This document shows positions 50,509 through 59,642 of a stretch of 64,000 nucleotides of DNA, piece by piece. Position 1 is the first letter of the stretch. The number at the start of each line of letters is the position of its first letter. The DNA comes from Solirubrobacter sp963798325 (GTDB lineage Bacteria > Actinomycetota > Thermoleophilia > Solirubrobacterales > Solirubrobacteraceae), in NCBI GenBank assembly GCA_963798325.1, contig CAWCSS010000001.1, positions 1,302,001-1,366,000 of the forward strand. Reading direction: 5' to 3'. The notes under the pieces are model-generated. The model worked only from the letters and a program-made list of their open reading frames with translations. It was not told the origin of the DNA and made no database searches. Made by a program: the position numbers and the translations under genes.

Positions 50509-50952
50509 GCAAAGGTTGTGTCCGCGCAGGAGCTTTCCGAGGCGATTGCTCCGGTGTGGGCGTTCATCAACCGGCGTTCGTCGGCGAGCCTGTTCCAGGT
50601 CGTCGCCGACCTGGGGTCGTCGTTCTCGCAGGTCAAGATGCTGTTCCTGCTCGAGGACGGCGGCGAGCATTCGGTCAAGGAGATCGCGAACCGGCTGGGT
50701 CTGTCGCTCCCCGCGGCGAGCCGGGCGATCGACGGGTTGCTCGAGAAGGACTACGTGACCCGGCGGGAGTCCGCCGAGGACCGGCGCTCGCGGCTGGTCG
50801 AGCTCACCGAGCACGGGCGTGAGGTCATCGCGCGCGTGCACCGGGCTCGAGTGGAGACGCTCGCGACGTTCGCCGAAGACCTCACGGAGAGTGAGCGCCA
50901 AGGCTTGTACGACGCCATCCTCCCCATTGCCGAAAGGATCACTCGCCAGTGA
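50503..50952 (+). CDS. MarR-family transcriptional regulator
   Basis: The protein is 149 residues. SQVKMLFLLEDGGEHSVKEIANRLGLSLPAASRAIDGLLEKDYVTRRESAEDRRSRLVELTEHGREV is the MarR winged helix, with the DxRxxR wing. The GTG at 50503 is chosen on the leaderless pattern; a GTG at 50518 is the alternative. It overlaps the exporter start (GTGA), so it most likely represses the transporter and is released by its substrate. Confidence 0.92.
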   Translation: MQAKVVSAQELSEAIAPVWAFINRRSSASLFQVVADLGSSFSQVKMLFLLEDGGEHSVKEIANRLGLSLPAASRAIDGLLEKDYVTRRESAEDRRSRLVELTEHGREVIARVHRARVETLATFAEDLTESERQGLYDAILPIAERITRQ

Positions 50953-52490
50953 CCGATCGTCTCCGCATCTCCGAAGAGAACCGCCGTTGGTGGACGCTCG
51001 TGGCCATGTGCTTCGCGCTGTTCATGGTGATGCTCGACAACACCGTCACCAACGTCGCGCTCCCGTCCATCCAGCGCAGCTTCGACGCCTCCCTGTCCGC
51101 GCTGGAGTGGACGATCAACGCATACTCGCTCGCGTTCGCCGTCTTCCTGGTCACCGGCGGCCGCCTGGGCGACATCTTCGGCCGCCGCAAGGTCTTCCTG
51201 ATCGGCGTCGTCGTCTTCGGCGTGTCCAGCGCCACCATCGGCCTCGCACCCAGCGAGGGCTGGCTCGTCGCCAGCCGGGCCGTCCAGGGCCTCGGCGCCG
51301 CGCTGATGATGCCGGCCACCCTGAGCATCATCAGCAACGCCTTCCCGCCCGCCGAGCGCGGCAAGGCGATCGGCACGTGGGCCGGTGTCTCGGCCATCGC
51401 CCTCGCGCTCGGACCGCTGGTCGGCGGCTGGCTGACCGAGGACGTCACGTGGCGCGCGATCTTCTTCATCAACGTCCCCGTGGCCGCGATCGCGATCGCC
51501 GTGACGCTGTTCTCCACCCACGAGTCGCGCGACGAGACCGCCACCCGCCAGGTCGACTACGCCGGCATCGCCACGCTCACCCTGGGCCTCACCGCGCTGG
51601 TCCTGGCGCTGGTCGAGGGCAACGCATGGGGCTGGGGCAGCGCCCGCATCATCAGCCTGTTCGTGATCGCGCTCGCCGGCCTGGTCGCCTTCGTGGTGAT
51701 CGAACGGCGAGTCGCCGCCCCGATCGTGGACTTCGACTTCTTCCGCTCGCGCAGCTTCCTGGGCGCGAACCTCGTCGCCTTCGCGATCTCCTTCGGGATG
51801 TTCGCGGTGTTCTTCTTCCTTGCCCTGTACATGCAGAACATCCTCGGCTACTCGCCGCTGGAGGCGGGCGTGCGCTTCCTCCCGAGCACGCTCGTGATCA
51901 TGGTCGCCGGCCCGGTCTCCGGCCGGCTCGCGGACCGCATCGGCCCCCGCATACCGCTCGTCATCGGCCTGCTGTTCGTGACCGTCAGCCTCGCCTGGCA
52001 GTCGCGGATCGAGGTCGACACGAGCTTCGCCTTCCTGGTCACGCCGTTCATCCTGCTCGGCCTCGGGATGGGCTTCACGATGTCCCCGATGAGCACGGCG
52101 GCGATGAACGCCGTCGATCGCACCAAGGCGGGCGTGGCGAGCGGGACCTTGAGCATGACCCGCATGGTCGGCGGCACCTTCGGCGTCGCCGCGCTCGGCG
52201 CGCTGGTCGCCGCCGTCGGCCGTCACGATCTCGCGCAGACGCTCCCGCGCGTCCCGGAGGCGGCGCGCGACAGGCTCGTCGACGCCCTCGGCTCCGGTGC
52301 CGCGACCAACGTCCCCGGCCAGGTCAAGGCCGCCACCCAGCAGGCGTTCGTCGACGCGCTCGGCACCGGCCTGACGATCGCCGCCGCCGCGACGCTGCTG
52401 GCCGCCGTGGCCGCATGGCTGCTGGTCGACCCGAAGCGCCCGCAGCACGAGCCCGCCGTCGCTCCCGAGCCCGAGGCTGCGATGGTCTAG
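50949..52490 (+). CDS. EmrB/QacA-type MFS drug exporter (DHA2 family)
   Basis: The protein is 513 residues with about 14 membrane helices. Motif A appears as GRLGDIFGRRKVFL (about 75-88) and motif C-like GPLVGGWLTEDVTWRAIFFINVP (from about 156). LDNTVTNVALPSIQRSFD near the start is typical of DHA2. It uses the proton gradient to export hydrophobic compounds. It is coupled to the MarR regulator and followed, four bases on, by a CorA-like gene. Confidence 0.92.
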   Translation: MTDRLRISEENRRWWTLVAMCFALFMVMLDNTVTNVALPSIQRSFDASLSALEWTINAYSLAFAVFLVTGGRLGDIFGRRKVFLIGVVVFGVSSATIGLAPSEGWLVASRAVQGLGAALMMPATLSIISNAFPPAERGKAIGTWAGVSAIALALGPLVGGWLTEDVTWRAIFFINVPVAAIAIAVTLFSTHESRDETATRQVDYAGIATLTLGLTALVLALVEGNAWGWGSARIISLFVIALAGLVAFVVIERRVAAPIVDFDFFRSRSFLGANLVAFAISFGMFAVFFFLALYMQNILGYSPLEAGVRFLPSTLVIMVAGPVSGRLADRIGPRIPLVIGLLFVTVSLAWQSRIEVDTSFAFLVTPFILLGLGMGFTMSPMSTAAMNAVDRTKAGVASGTLSMTRMVGGTFGVAALGALVAAVGRHDLAQTLPRVPEAARDRLVDALGSGAATNVPGQVKAATQQAFVDALGTGLTIAAAATLLAAVAAWLLVDPKRPQHEPAVAPEPEAAMV

Positions 52491-52493
52491 CGC

Positions 52494-53423
52494 GTGCACG
52501 TCCTCACGAAGGTCGACGAACCGCTGATCGAGCGGCTCCGGGGTGAGCATCACTTCTTCTGGATCGACCTGGTGCGGCCGTCGGACGCGGAGGTCAAGCA
52601 GCTCGGCGAAGCGCTTGGCCTCCATCCCGTCGCGCTCGAGGACACGCTGGAGTTCGGGCAGCGGCCGAAGGTCGACCCCTACGAGGACCAGCTGCTGTGC
52701 GTCTTCTACACGGCGCGGGTGCCGGCCACGCCGATCGAGGTCCACGTCTACATCAGCGGCGACTTCATCGCCACCGTGCGCCGCGACGACTGCATGGCGC
52801 TCGACGACCTGCACGGGTCGCTGGCCGAGCAGCCGACGCACGACGAGGAAGCGCTCGTCTACCGGATCTTCGATGGCCTGACGGACGCGTACTTCCCGGT
52901 GATCGAGGCGCTGGAGCGCGACATCGACCAGCTCGAGGCCGACGTCCTCGACCACCCGCGGCGGGAGCTGCTGACGCTCAGCTACCGGCTCAAGCAGGAC
53001 GTGCGCGGGCTCCATCGCCTGGCCGCGGCGCAGCACGACGGCTTCGGCGTCGCCCACGACGCGATCCTCGCCCTGCCGGGCTTCGAGAAGAGCTCCAAGC
53101 CCTATCTGCGCGACATCGGCGACCACCTCAACCAGATCGCGGCCGAGTTCCAACGCCAGACCGAGGACCTGTTCTCGCTCACGCAGACCTACTTCAACGC
53201 CAACGCCGACCGCCTCAACCAGACCGCCACGCGGATCACGATCGGCGGCACGATCTTCGTCCTCTGGACCGTCGTGACCGGCTTCTTCGGCCAGAACTTC
53301 AAGTGGCTCACGGACAACGTCGAGTCAAGGCACGCCTTCCTGGTTTTCGGGGTCGGCGCGCTCGTCATCCCCACCGTGATCCTGCTCACACTCTTCTGGG
53401 TCAAGCGCCGCGACTGGTTCTAG
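52494..53423 (+). CDS. corA: CorA-family divalent cation channel
   Basis: The protein is 309 residues. The large cytoplasmic domain (LEDTLEFGQRPKVDPYEDQLLCVFY, about 45-70) and long helices (LEADVLDHPRRELLTLSYRLKQDVRGL) lead to two C-terminal membrane helices. The pore signature, normally GMN, reads GFFGQNF here: the Asn is kept and Met is replaced by Gln. Mg2+ transport is likely, but Co2+ or Zn2+ cannot be excluded. GTG start. Confidence 0.88.
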   Translation: MHVLTKVDEPLIERLRGEHHFFWIDLVRPSDAEVKQLGEALGLHPVALEDTLEFGQRPKVDPYEDQLLCVFYTARVPATPIEVHVYISGDFIATVRRDDCMALDDLHGSLAEQPTHDEEALVYRIFDGLTDAYFPVIEALERDIDQLEADVLDHPRRELLTLSYRLKQDVRGLHRLAAAQHDGFGVAHDAILALPGFEKSSKPYLRDIGDHLNQIAAEFQRQTEDLFSLTQTYFNANADRLNQTATRITIGGTIFVLWTVVTGFFGQNFKWLTDNVESRHAFLVFGVGALVIPTVILLTLFWVKRRDWF

Positions 53424-53444
53424 GGGCGAGGTAGGCTCCGGCGC

Positions 53445-54692
53445 ATGTCCGTCGATACCAGCCAGATCGCCAAGCTCGACGTCGAGCCCGGCGAGCTCCC
53501 CCCGACGATGGCCGCCTGGGTCATCCGCGCCGAGCGCGAGGGCGAGCCGACCGAGGCCTTCCAGCTGGAGGAGATGGAGGTACCGGAGCCCGGTGCGTTC
53601 GAGGTGATCGTCCGCGTGATGGCCGCGGGCGTGAACTTCAACAACGTGTGGGCGGCGCTGGGCAAGCCGATCTCGGTCTTCCGCTACCACCAGGAGGACC
53701 ACCACATCGGTGGTTCGGACGCGAGCGGCATCGTCTGGAAGGTCGGCGAGGGCGTCACGCGCTGGAAGCCCGGCGACGAGGTCGTCGTGCACTGCAACCA
53801 GGCCTCCTACGAGGACCCGGAGGTGCACGGGCTGGACCCGCTGGCGGCGCCGTCGCAGCAGATCTGGGGGTATGAGACCACCTGGGGCTCCTTCGCCCAG
53901 TTCTGCAAGGTCCAGGCCCAGCAGCTGCTGCCCAAGCCGGCCGCGCTCGCCTGGGAGGAGGCCGCCTCCTACGGGCTGACGTTCTTCACCGCCTACCGCA
54001 TGCTGGTCGACCAGGCAAAGCTCCAGGAAGGCCACCGCGTGCTGATCTGGGGCGGCGCCGGCGGGCTCGGCGTGTTCGCCACCCAGCTGTGCAGGCTCGC
54101 CGGGGCGGATTCGCTCGGCGTCGTCTCGAGCGCCGAGAAGGGCGAGCTGGTCAAGTCGCTCGGCGCGATCGACTACATCGACCGCAACGAGTTCCCCGGG
54201 ATGATGCGCACCGGCGAGGAGGACTACGACTCCGAGAAGGCGCGCTTCAAGGAGTCACGCCGCTTCGGCGAGGCCGTCAAGGAGAAGCTCGGCGGCTTTC
54301 CGGACATCGTCTTCGAGCACGTCGGCCGCGCCACGTTCCCGACGTCCGTGCTCGTGGCCAAGCCGTTCGGGACGATCGTGATCTGCGGCGCGACGTCCGG
54401 CCACACGCTCGATTTCGACGTCCGCTACCTGTGGATGCGCCAGAAGCGGATCATCGGCTCGCACTTCGCCAACGCCTGGGAATGCCACCGCGCGAACGAG
54501 CTGATCGAGGCGGGGAAGGTCCGTCCCGTACTCTGGAGGACGCTCGGCTTCGATCAGGTCGCCGAGGCACACCAGCTCATGTACGAGAACAAGCACCTGG
54601 GAAAGATCTCGATCCTCGTTGGCGCGGAGTCCGAGGGCCTGGGTAAGACAGCGGAAGGCCCGGGCGCGATCCGGGCGGAGGTGGGGGCCTGA
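53445..54692 (+). CDS. ccr: Crotonyl-CoA carboxylase/reductase
   Basis: The protein is 415 residues. It is an MDR-family enzyme with features of Ccr: long N-terminal extension, VRVMAAGVNFNNVWAALGKPISVF, HHIGGSDASGIVWKVGEGV, the GYETTWGSFAQF segment, IWGGAGGLGVFATQLCRLAG nucleotide loop, and IIGSHFANAWECHRAN near 343 (the CO2-binding Asn/His region). It makes ethylmalonyl-CoA from crotonyl-CoA, CO2 and NADPH. TAGGCT ends seven bases before the ATG. It is the key enzyme of the ethylmalonyl-CoA pathway, with ecm and meaB close by. Confidence 0.92.
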   Translation: MSVDTSQIAKLDVEPGELPPTMAAWVIRAEREGEPTEAFQLEEMEVPEPGAFEVIVRVMAAGVNFNNVWAALGKPISVFRYHQEDHHIGGSDASGIVWKVGEGVTRWKPGDEVVVHCNQASYEDPEVHGLDPLAAPSQQIWGYETTWGSFAQFCKVQAQQLLPKPAALAWEEAASYGLTFFTAYRMLVDQAKLQEGHRVLIWGGAGGLGVFATQLCRLAGADSLGVVSSAEKGELVKSLGAIDYIDRNEFPGMMRTGEEDYDSEKARFKESRRFGEAVKEKLGGFPDIVFEHVGRATFPTSVLVAKPFGTIVICGATSGHTLDFDVRYLWMRQKRIIGSHFANAWECHRANELIEAGKVRPVLWRTLGFDQVAEAHQLMYENKHLGKISILVGAESEGLGKTAEGPGAIRAEVGA

Positions 54693-54693
54693 A

Positions 54694-55017
54694 ATGGCAC
54701 GCGGCGTAGTGCAGATCCCGTGGTACGCGACCCTGTTCCGGGGCGACCAGTTCGCGGCGGCAGTGGCCGAGATCGCGCCGGTCGCGATGCGCTACGGCGC
54801 GACCGACTACATCGTCTATCGCAACCGCGACGACATGTACAAGTTCAGCCAGTGCGCGACCTTCGAGTCCAAGGCGGACTTCGAGTCCTACTGGTACGGG
54901 CCGGAGATGACGAACTTCCGGACGGTCCACTCGGGCTGGTATCAGGTGCCGATCCTCTACACCTGGGCCAACATCGTCACCCACGGCACGCGCAACGGCA
55001 ACGGCGTCCACGTCTAA
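54694..55017 (+). CDS. Conserved-looking hypothetical protein downstream of ccr
   Basis: The protein is 107 residues, aromatic-rich (IPWYATLFRGDQFAAAV, FESYWYGPEMTNFRTVHSGWYQVPILYTWANI). This alternation of a charged sheet and helix looks like a dimeric alpha/beta-barrel fold, as in small ligand-binding or monooxygenase-like proteins. GGAGGTGGGG precedes the ATG. It starts one base after the ccr stop, so it may serve the same pathway. Function unknown. Confidence 0.7.
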   Translation: MARGVVQIPWYATLFRGDQFAAAVAEIAPVAMRYGATDYIVYRNRDDMYKFSQCATFESKADFESYWYGPEMTNFRTVHSGWYQVPILYTWANIVTHGTRNGNGVHV

Positions 55018-55754
55018 CCCGTGAGGCGGGCCAGGACCTCGTCCAGCCCGCCGCGCACGTCGTCGAAGACACCCGCCCGCTCGAGCGCCTCACGGAACTG
55101 CTCGTTGATGCCGCCGCGGGTGGCGTGGTCGGCGGCAAGCGCTGAGAACGGCTCACCGCTGTCCACGGTGAGGCCGGCGAACGCGGCCGCCACGTAGCGC
55201 GTGGCCGCGTCCGGCGCCACATCCCGGGCGGAGAGCCAGCCGGCGATCGCGTCCAGATAGGCGAAGTGGGCGGCGATCGTGGCCGTCACCGCCGAGAACG
55301 CCTCGAAGGTGTCGAGCTCCTCGATCTCGATCGCCTCGCCGAGCCGTTCGAACAGCGCCCGCGCCGTCGGCTCCGGCGGATGGATCGGCGTGATGCCGGC
55401 GCGCTCGGCCACCGACGGGAGCGGCGTCACCCGCGTCACGCGCCCGGCGGGCGCCACGAGCGGATCGACCTGCACGCCCGCCATCGCGCTGATGACCACC
55501 TGCTCGGGGTGAAAGCGCAGCGGACCGAGGACGGCCTCAGCGTCCTGCGGGCGCACGCACAGCAGGACCACGTCGACGGCATCGAGCACCGCCTGGTTGT
55601 CCGTCGCGACCCGAACGGAGCCGAACCGCGCGGCCAACGCCGTCGCACGCGTCGCGTTGCGCGGCGACAACACGATCTCGGGCGCGTCCTCAGCGCAGAG
55701 CCCGGTCACCAGCGCCGTGGCGAGCGCCCCGACGCCGATCACCCCGTAGATCAC
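55014..55754 (-). CDS. Pyrroline-5-carboxylate-reductase-like protein
   Basis: The protein is 246 residues. GVIGVGALATALVTGL is a Rossmann NAD(P)-binding opening, followed by VVLLCVRPQDAEAVLGPL and VISAMAGVQVDPL, all ProC-like. The C-terminal dimerisation domain contains AADHATRGGINEQF, corresponding to the conserved G-T-P/S-G-G-T-T region but altered to TRGGINE. The changed signature suggests a related reductase rather than proline synthesis for certain. It overlaps the downstream end of the metallo-hydrolase gene by four bases. Confidence 0.75.
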   Translation of the reverse strand: MIYGVIGVGALATALVTGLCAEDAPEIVLSPRNATRATALAARFGSVRVATDNQAVLDAVDVVLLCVRPQDAEAVLGPLRFHPEQVVISAMAGVQVDPLVAPAGRVTRVTPLPSVAERAGITPIHPPEPTARALFERLGEAIEIEELDTFEAFSAVTATIAAHFAYLDAIAGWLSARDVAPDAATRYVAAAFAGLTVDSGEPFSALAADHATRGGINEQFREALERAGVFDDVRGGLDEVLARLTG

Positions 55755-56581
55755 GAAGCGAACTTCTTCCGCCAGCGGGCCAGCCCCATGTGGAGCTGGT
55801 CCAGCGGCGTGGCCTGGATCATCGCGTCCGCCTCCTCGCCGCAGCCCGCGCGGATGCGCTCGTCCATCGCGGCGACGAACCCGGCCTCATCGTGGGCCCC
55901 CTCGAGCGCGACCTGAGCGTCAAGGGCTTCGAGCACGGCGTCCAACTGCTCCTCGGCCGGCGCCTCGCCGAAGTGCGTCATCGCGACCGACGCCGGCTTC
56001 CAGGCGCGGATCGTCGCCACCGACTCCTTCCACGAGGCCACGTCGATGTCGGGCGGCGGCGTCGGCGCGACGGTGAACGGATGCGGCGGGATGCGGGCTC
56101 CGCCGACGTCGCCGACGAACGCGTAGCCGCTGTCGGGGTGGAAGTAGGCGACGTGATGCGACGCGTGCCCGGGCGTGTAGGCCACCTGGAACCCGAACTC
56201 GGTCTCGCCGCCGGACAGCACGCGGAGGTTCTCCTCCGGCACGGGAACGAACTCGCCCCACAGCGCCAGCAGCCCCTCCTCGCCACCGTACAGCCGCCCC
56301 GCGGAGGCCAGCAGCTTCGCGGGATCGATCATGTGCGGCGCGCCACGCTCGTGCACGCACACCGGCACCGACGGCCAGCGCTTCACGAGCGACCCGGTTG
56401 CCCCCGCGTGGTCGAAGTGGATGTGGGTCAGCAGGATCGCGCGCGGCTCGAAGCCTTCGCCCAGCTCCGCCAGCAGCGTGTCCTGGGTGAGGCCGGGCCC
56501 GGGGTCGATCAGGACCCCGTCGACCTCCCAGCAGCAGATGACCTTTTCCCGCCCTTGGTGCCGCACATCAATCGCCCGCAT
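55751..56581 (-). CDS. Metallo-beta-lactamase-fold hydrolase
   Basis: The protein is 276 residues. THIHFDHAG (about 56-64) is the zinc-binding HxHxDH, with GHASHHVAYF (about 137) and GDVGG (about 155) providing other ligands. It is close to the glyoxalase-II/hydroxyacyl group, which cleaves thioesters. A TAGATT box eight bases before the ATG at 56581 supports that start over a longer frame. It forms an operon with the ProC-like gene and is divergent from ecm. Confidence 0.85.
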   Translation of the reverse strand: MRAIDVRHQGREKVICCWEVDGVLIDPGPGLTQDTLLAELGEGFEPRAILLTHIHFDHAGATGSLVKRWPSVPVCVHERGAPHMIDPAKLLASAGRLYGGEEGLLALWGEFVPVPEENLRVLSGGETEFGFQVAYTPGHASHHVAYFHPDSGYAFVGDVGGARIPPHPFTVAPTPPPDIDVASWKESVATIRAWKPASVAMTHFGEAPAEEQLDAVLEALDAQVALEGAHDEAGFVAAMDERIRAGCGEEADAMIQATPLDQLHMGLARWRKKFAS

Positions 56582-56658
56582 GGCCGCCAAATCTACCCTG
56601 GGATCGCGTACGTGCGGGTCGCACACTGATTGACTCGGGGGTCAACTAGAGTTCGGGC

Positions 56659-58617
56659 ATGACGCACCGGCTGCCCGAACGGGACCGGCCGTGGATGATG
56701 CGTACGTACGCGGGGCACTCCACGGCCGCCAAGTCCAATGAGCTCTACCGGCGCAACCTGGCGAAGGGCCAGACCGGCCTCTCCGTAGCGTTCGACCTGC
56801 CGACGCAGACGGGCTATGACTCCGACCACGAGCTCGCCCGCGGCGAGGTGGGCAAGGTCGGCGTGCCGATCGGGCACCGCGGCGACATGACGGCGCTGCT
56901 GGACGGCATCCCGCTCGACGCGATGAACACGTCGATGACGATCAACGCGACGGCGGCGTGGCTGCTGGCCCTGTACATCGTCGCCGCCGAGGAGCAGGGC
57001 GTCGCCGAGAGCGCGCTGCAGGGCACCACGCAGAACGACATCATCAAGGAGTACCTCTCGCGCGGGACCTACGCGTTCCCGCCCGGGCCGTCGATGCGGC
57101 TGATCGCCGACATGGTGGCCTACACCGTCGAGCACGTCCCTCGCTGGAATCCGGTGAACGTGTGCTCCTACCACCTGCAGGAGGCGGGGGCGACGCCGGT
57201 GCAGGAGATCGCCTTCTCGCTGTGCACCGCGGAGGCGATCCTCGACGCGGTCGCCGAGCGGGTGCCCGCGGAGCGGATGCCCGCCGTCTTCGGGCGGATC
57301 TCGTTCTTCGTCAACGCCGGCGTGCGGTTCATCGAGGAGCACGCGAAGCTGCGCGCGATGGCGGTGCTGTGGGAGGAGCTCGGGCGTTCCCGCTACGGCG
57401 TCACCGACGAGAAGGCGCTGCGGTTCCGCTACGGCGTGCAGGTCAATTCGCTCGGCTTGACCGAGTCCCAGCCGGAGAACAACGTCCAGCGGATCGTGCT
57501 CGAGGCGCTGGCCGTGACCCTGGGCCGCAACGCGCGGGCGCGTGCGGTGCAGTTGCCGGCCTGGAACGAGGCGCTGGGGCTGCCGCGGCCGTGGGATCAG
57601 CAGTGGTCGCTGCGGATCCAGCAGGTGCTGGCGTTCGAGACCGACCTTCTGGACTACCCGGACATCTTCGAGGGGTCCGTCGTCATGGACGGGCTCGTCG
57701 ACGAGCTGCTCGCCGGCGCTCGGGCGGAGATGGCGCGGGTCGACGAGCGCGGCGGGGCGGTCGAGGCCGTGCCGTACATGAAGGCGGCCTTGGTCGAGTC
57801 GCACCGCTCGCGCATCGCGCGGATCGAATCCGGCGCGCAGGTGCTGGTGGGCGTGAACCGCTACGTCGAGACCGAGCCGTCGCCCTTGACGTCGGAGGAC
57901 GGCGGGATCCTGGTGGTCGATCCGGGGGTCGAGGCCGAGGCGCGGGCGTCGATCTCCGCCTGGCGCTCGGCGCGTGGCGACGTGTCGGCCGCATTGGCCG
58001 AGCTTCGCCGGGTCGCCGGGTCCGACGAGAACATCATGGGGGCGACGTTGGCCGCCGCCCGCGCGGGCGTGACCACCGGCGAGTGGGCGGGTGCGCTGCG
58101 GGATGTCTTCGGCTCCTATCGCGCGCCGACCGGCGTGGGCGAGGCCGCCTCTCCCGCGGCCGACGAGGACTTGCGCGACGAGGTCGCGCGCGTGTCCGAG
58201 GCGCTTGGCCGGACGTTGAAGATCCTCGTCGGCAAGCCCGGCTTGGACGGCCACTCCAACGGCGCCGAGCAGATCGCCGTGCGCGCCCGCGACGCCGGCA
58301 TGGACGTCGTCTACGAGGGCATCCGGCTGACGCCCGCGCAGATCGCGCGCTCCGCGATCGACGAGGGCGTCCACGTGATCGGGTTGTCGATCCTGTCCGG
58401 CTCGCACCGCGAGCTGATCCCGGACGTGATCGCCGCCCTGGACGGCGCCGACATCCCCGTCGTCGTGGGCGGGATCATCCCGGACGCCGACGTCCCGGAG
58501 CTGCGCGCGGCGGGCGTGGCCGCGGTCTACACGCCAAAGGACTTCGAGCTCGACCGGATCATGCGCGAGATCACCGCGCTGGTCGCCGCGCGCAACGACG
58601 TCGGGGCCGCGGCGTAG
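56659..58617 (+). CDS. ecm: Ethylmalonyl-CoA mutase (B12-dependent)
   Basis: The protein is 652 residues. The substrate domain carries RTYAGHSTAAKSNELYRRNLAKGQTGLSVAFDLPTQTGYDSD near the start and GTTQNDIIKEYLSRGTYAFPPGPSMRL, followed by QVNSLGLTESQPENNVQRI. The C-terminal cobalamin domain has GKPGLDGHSNGAEQIA (DxHxxG) and ILSGSH. The KGQTGLSVAFDLPTQTGYDSDHELARGEVGKVGVP region is characteristic of ethylmalonyl- rather than methylmalonyl-CoA mutase. It converts ethylmalonyl-CoA to methylsuccinyl-CoA after Ccr. TAGAGT lies six bases before the ATG. Confidence 0.9.
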   Translation: MTHRLPERDRPWMMRTYAGHSTAAKSNELYRRNLAKGQTGLSVAFDLPTQTGYDSDHELARGEVGKVGVPIGHRGDMTALLDGIPLDAMNTSMTINATAAWLLALYIVAAEEQGVAESALQGTTQNDIIKEYLSRGTYAFPPGPSMRLIADMVAYTVEHVPRWNPVNVCSYHLQEAGATPVQEIAFSLCTAEAILDAVAERVPAERMPAVFGRISFFVNAGVRFIEEHAKLRAMAVLWEELGRSRYGVTDEKALRFRYGVQVNSLGLTESQPENNVQRIVLEALAVTLGRNARARAVQLPAWNEALGLPRPWDQQWSLRIQQVLAFETDLLDYPDIFEGSVVMDGLVDELLAGARAEMARVDERGGAVEAVPYMKAALVESHRSRIARIESGAQVLVGVNRYVETEPSPLTSEDGGILVVDPGVEAEARASISAWRSARGDVSAALAELRRVAGSDENIMGATLAAARAGVTTGEWAGALRDVFGSYRAPTGVGEAASPAADEDLRDEVARVSEALGRTLKILVGKPGLDGHSNGAEQIAVRARDAGMDVVYEGIRLTPAQIARSAIDEGVHVIGLSILSGSHRELIPDVIAALDGADIPVVVGGIIPDADVPELRAAGVAAVYTPKDFELDRIMREITALVAARNDVGAAA

Positions 58618-58637
58618 CCGCGACCGGAGACGCGCGG

Positions 58638-59642
58638 GTGGGAGGCGGCGCGGGCGCGGCGAGCGGCGCGGGCGGCGCCGCGCTCGGCGCGCGACTCGCG
58701 GGCGGCGACCGCGCGGCCGCGCCCGCCGCGCTCAACCTGCTGGAGACGCGGACCGCGCGCGCCGAGGCGGCCGCGCTCGTCTCCGCGGCGGGCGACGGCG
58801 CCGGGCACGTCGTGGGCGTCACCGGGCCGCCGGGCGTCGGCAAGTCGACGCTGCTGAGCGCGCTGCTGCGCGAGTGGCGCTCGCGCGGGCTGTCGGTCGC
58901 CGTCCTCGCGGTCGATCCGTCGTCCAAGCGCTCCGGCGGCGCGTTGCTCGGCGACCGCGCGCGGATCGAGCACGATCCGGCCGACCGCGACGTGTTCATC
59001 CGCTCGATGGCCGCGGGCGAGCGGCTCGGCGGGCTCGCTCCCGCGACCCGTGCGGCGTCTCAGGCGCTGGCCAACGCGTTCGACGTCGTGGTCATCGAGA
59101 CGGTCGGGGTCGGGCAGTCCGAGACCGACGTCGCCGAGGCCGCCGACTCCGTGGTCGTCGTCGTCCAGCCGGGCAGCGGCGACGCGCTCCAGTTCCTGAA
59201 GGCCGGGATCATGGAGGTGCCGGACCTGCTCGTGGTCACCAAGGCCGACGTCGGCGCGCCCGCCCGCCGGGCCGAGGAGGACCTGCGCGTGGCGCTGCGC
59301 TCGCTCGGCGCGGCGACGCCGGTGCTGCTGGTGTCCTCGATCGCGCCCGTCGCGGGCGTCGACGCCCTCGCCGACGCGCTCGTCGAGCACCGAGCGTCGT
59401 TGCCGGGCGATCACCGGGTGACCGTCCGCCGGCTCGGTGCGCTCGCCGACTTCGTCCACGAGCACGGTGAGCGCGGTCTGCGCGCGCTAGGCGGCCGCCG
59501 CGCCGCGCGCCGCTTCCTCGCCGATCAGGCCGCCGACCTCGACGAGCCCGCGCTGCTGCGTGCCTTGGAGGCCAGGTCCTCACAGAGCGACCACAGCGCC
59601 TCGCGGTCAGCCTCGGCGTCCGGCGACGCGCCGATCCGGTAG
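58638..59642 (+). CDS. meaB: MeaB-type GTPase chaperone of B12-dependent mutases
   Basis: The protein is 334 residues. GVTGPPGVGKSTLL is the P-loop, followed by VDPSSKRSGGALLGDRARIE, IRSMAAGERLGGLAP, VVIETVGVGQSETDV and VVTKAD. This is the full G3E MeaB/ArgK set. MeaB protects and reloads acyl-CoA mutases. It lies 20 bases after ecm. The C-terminal 39 codons overlap the convergent SDR gene by 118 bp, and its last residues (SQSDHSASRSASASGDAP) look like non-conserved read-through. Confidence 0.92.
   Translation: MGGGAGAASGAGGAALGARLAGGDRAAAPAALNLLETRTARAEAAALVSAAGDGAGHVVGVTGPPGVGKSTLLSALLREWRSRGLSVAVLAVDPSSKRSGGALLGDRARIEHDPADRDVFIRSMAAGERLGGLAPATRAASQALANAFDVVVIETVGVGQSETDVAEAADSVVVVVQPGSGDALQFLKAGIMEVPDLLVVTKADVGAPARRAEEDLRVALRSLGAATPVLLVSSIAPVAGVDALADALVEHRASLPGDHRVTVRRLGALADFVHEHGERGLRALGGRRAARRFLADQAADLDEPALLRALEARSSQSDHSASRSASASGDAPIR

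Noticed and set aside
50751..53153. 800-residue open frame on the minus strand
   Set aside because: It is opposite the MFS and CorA genes and has low-complexity R/E/D/H composition with no recognisable motif.
56593..58407. 604-residue minus-strand frame
   Set aside because: It is antisense to ethylmalonyl-CoA mutase, whose plus-strand product is fully conserved.
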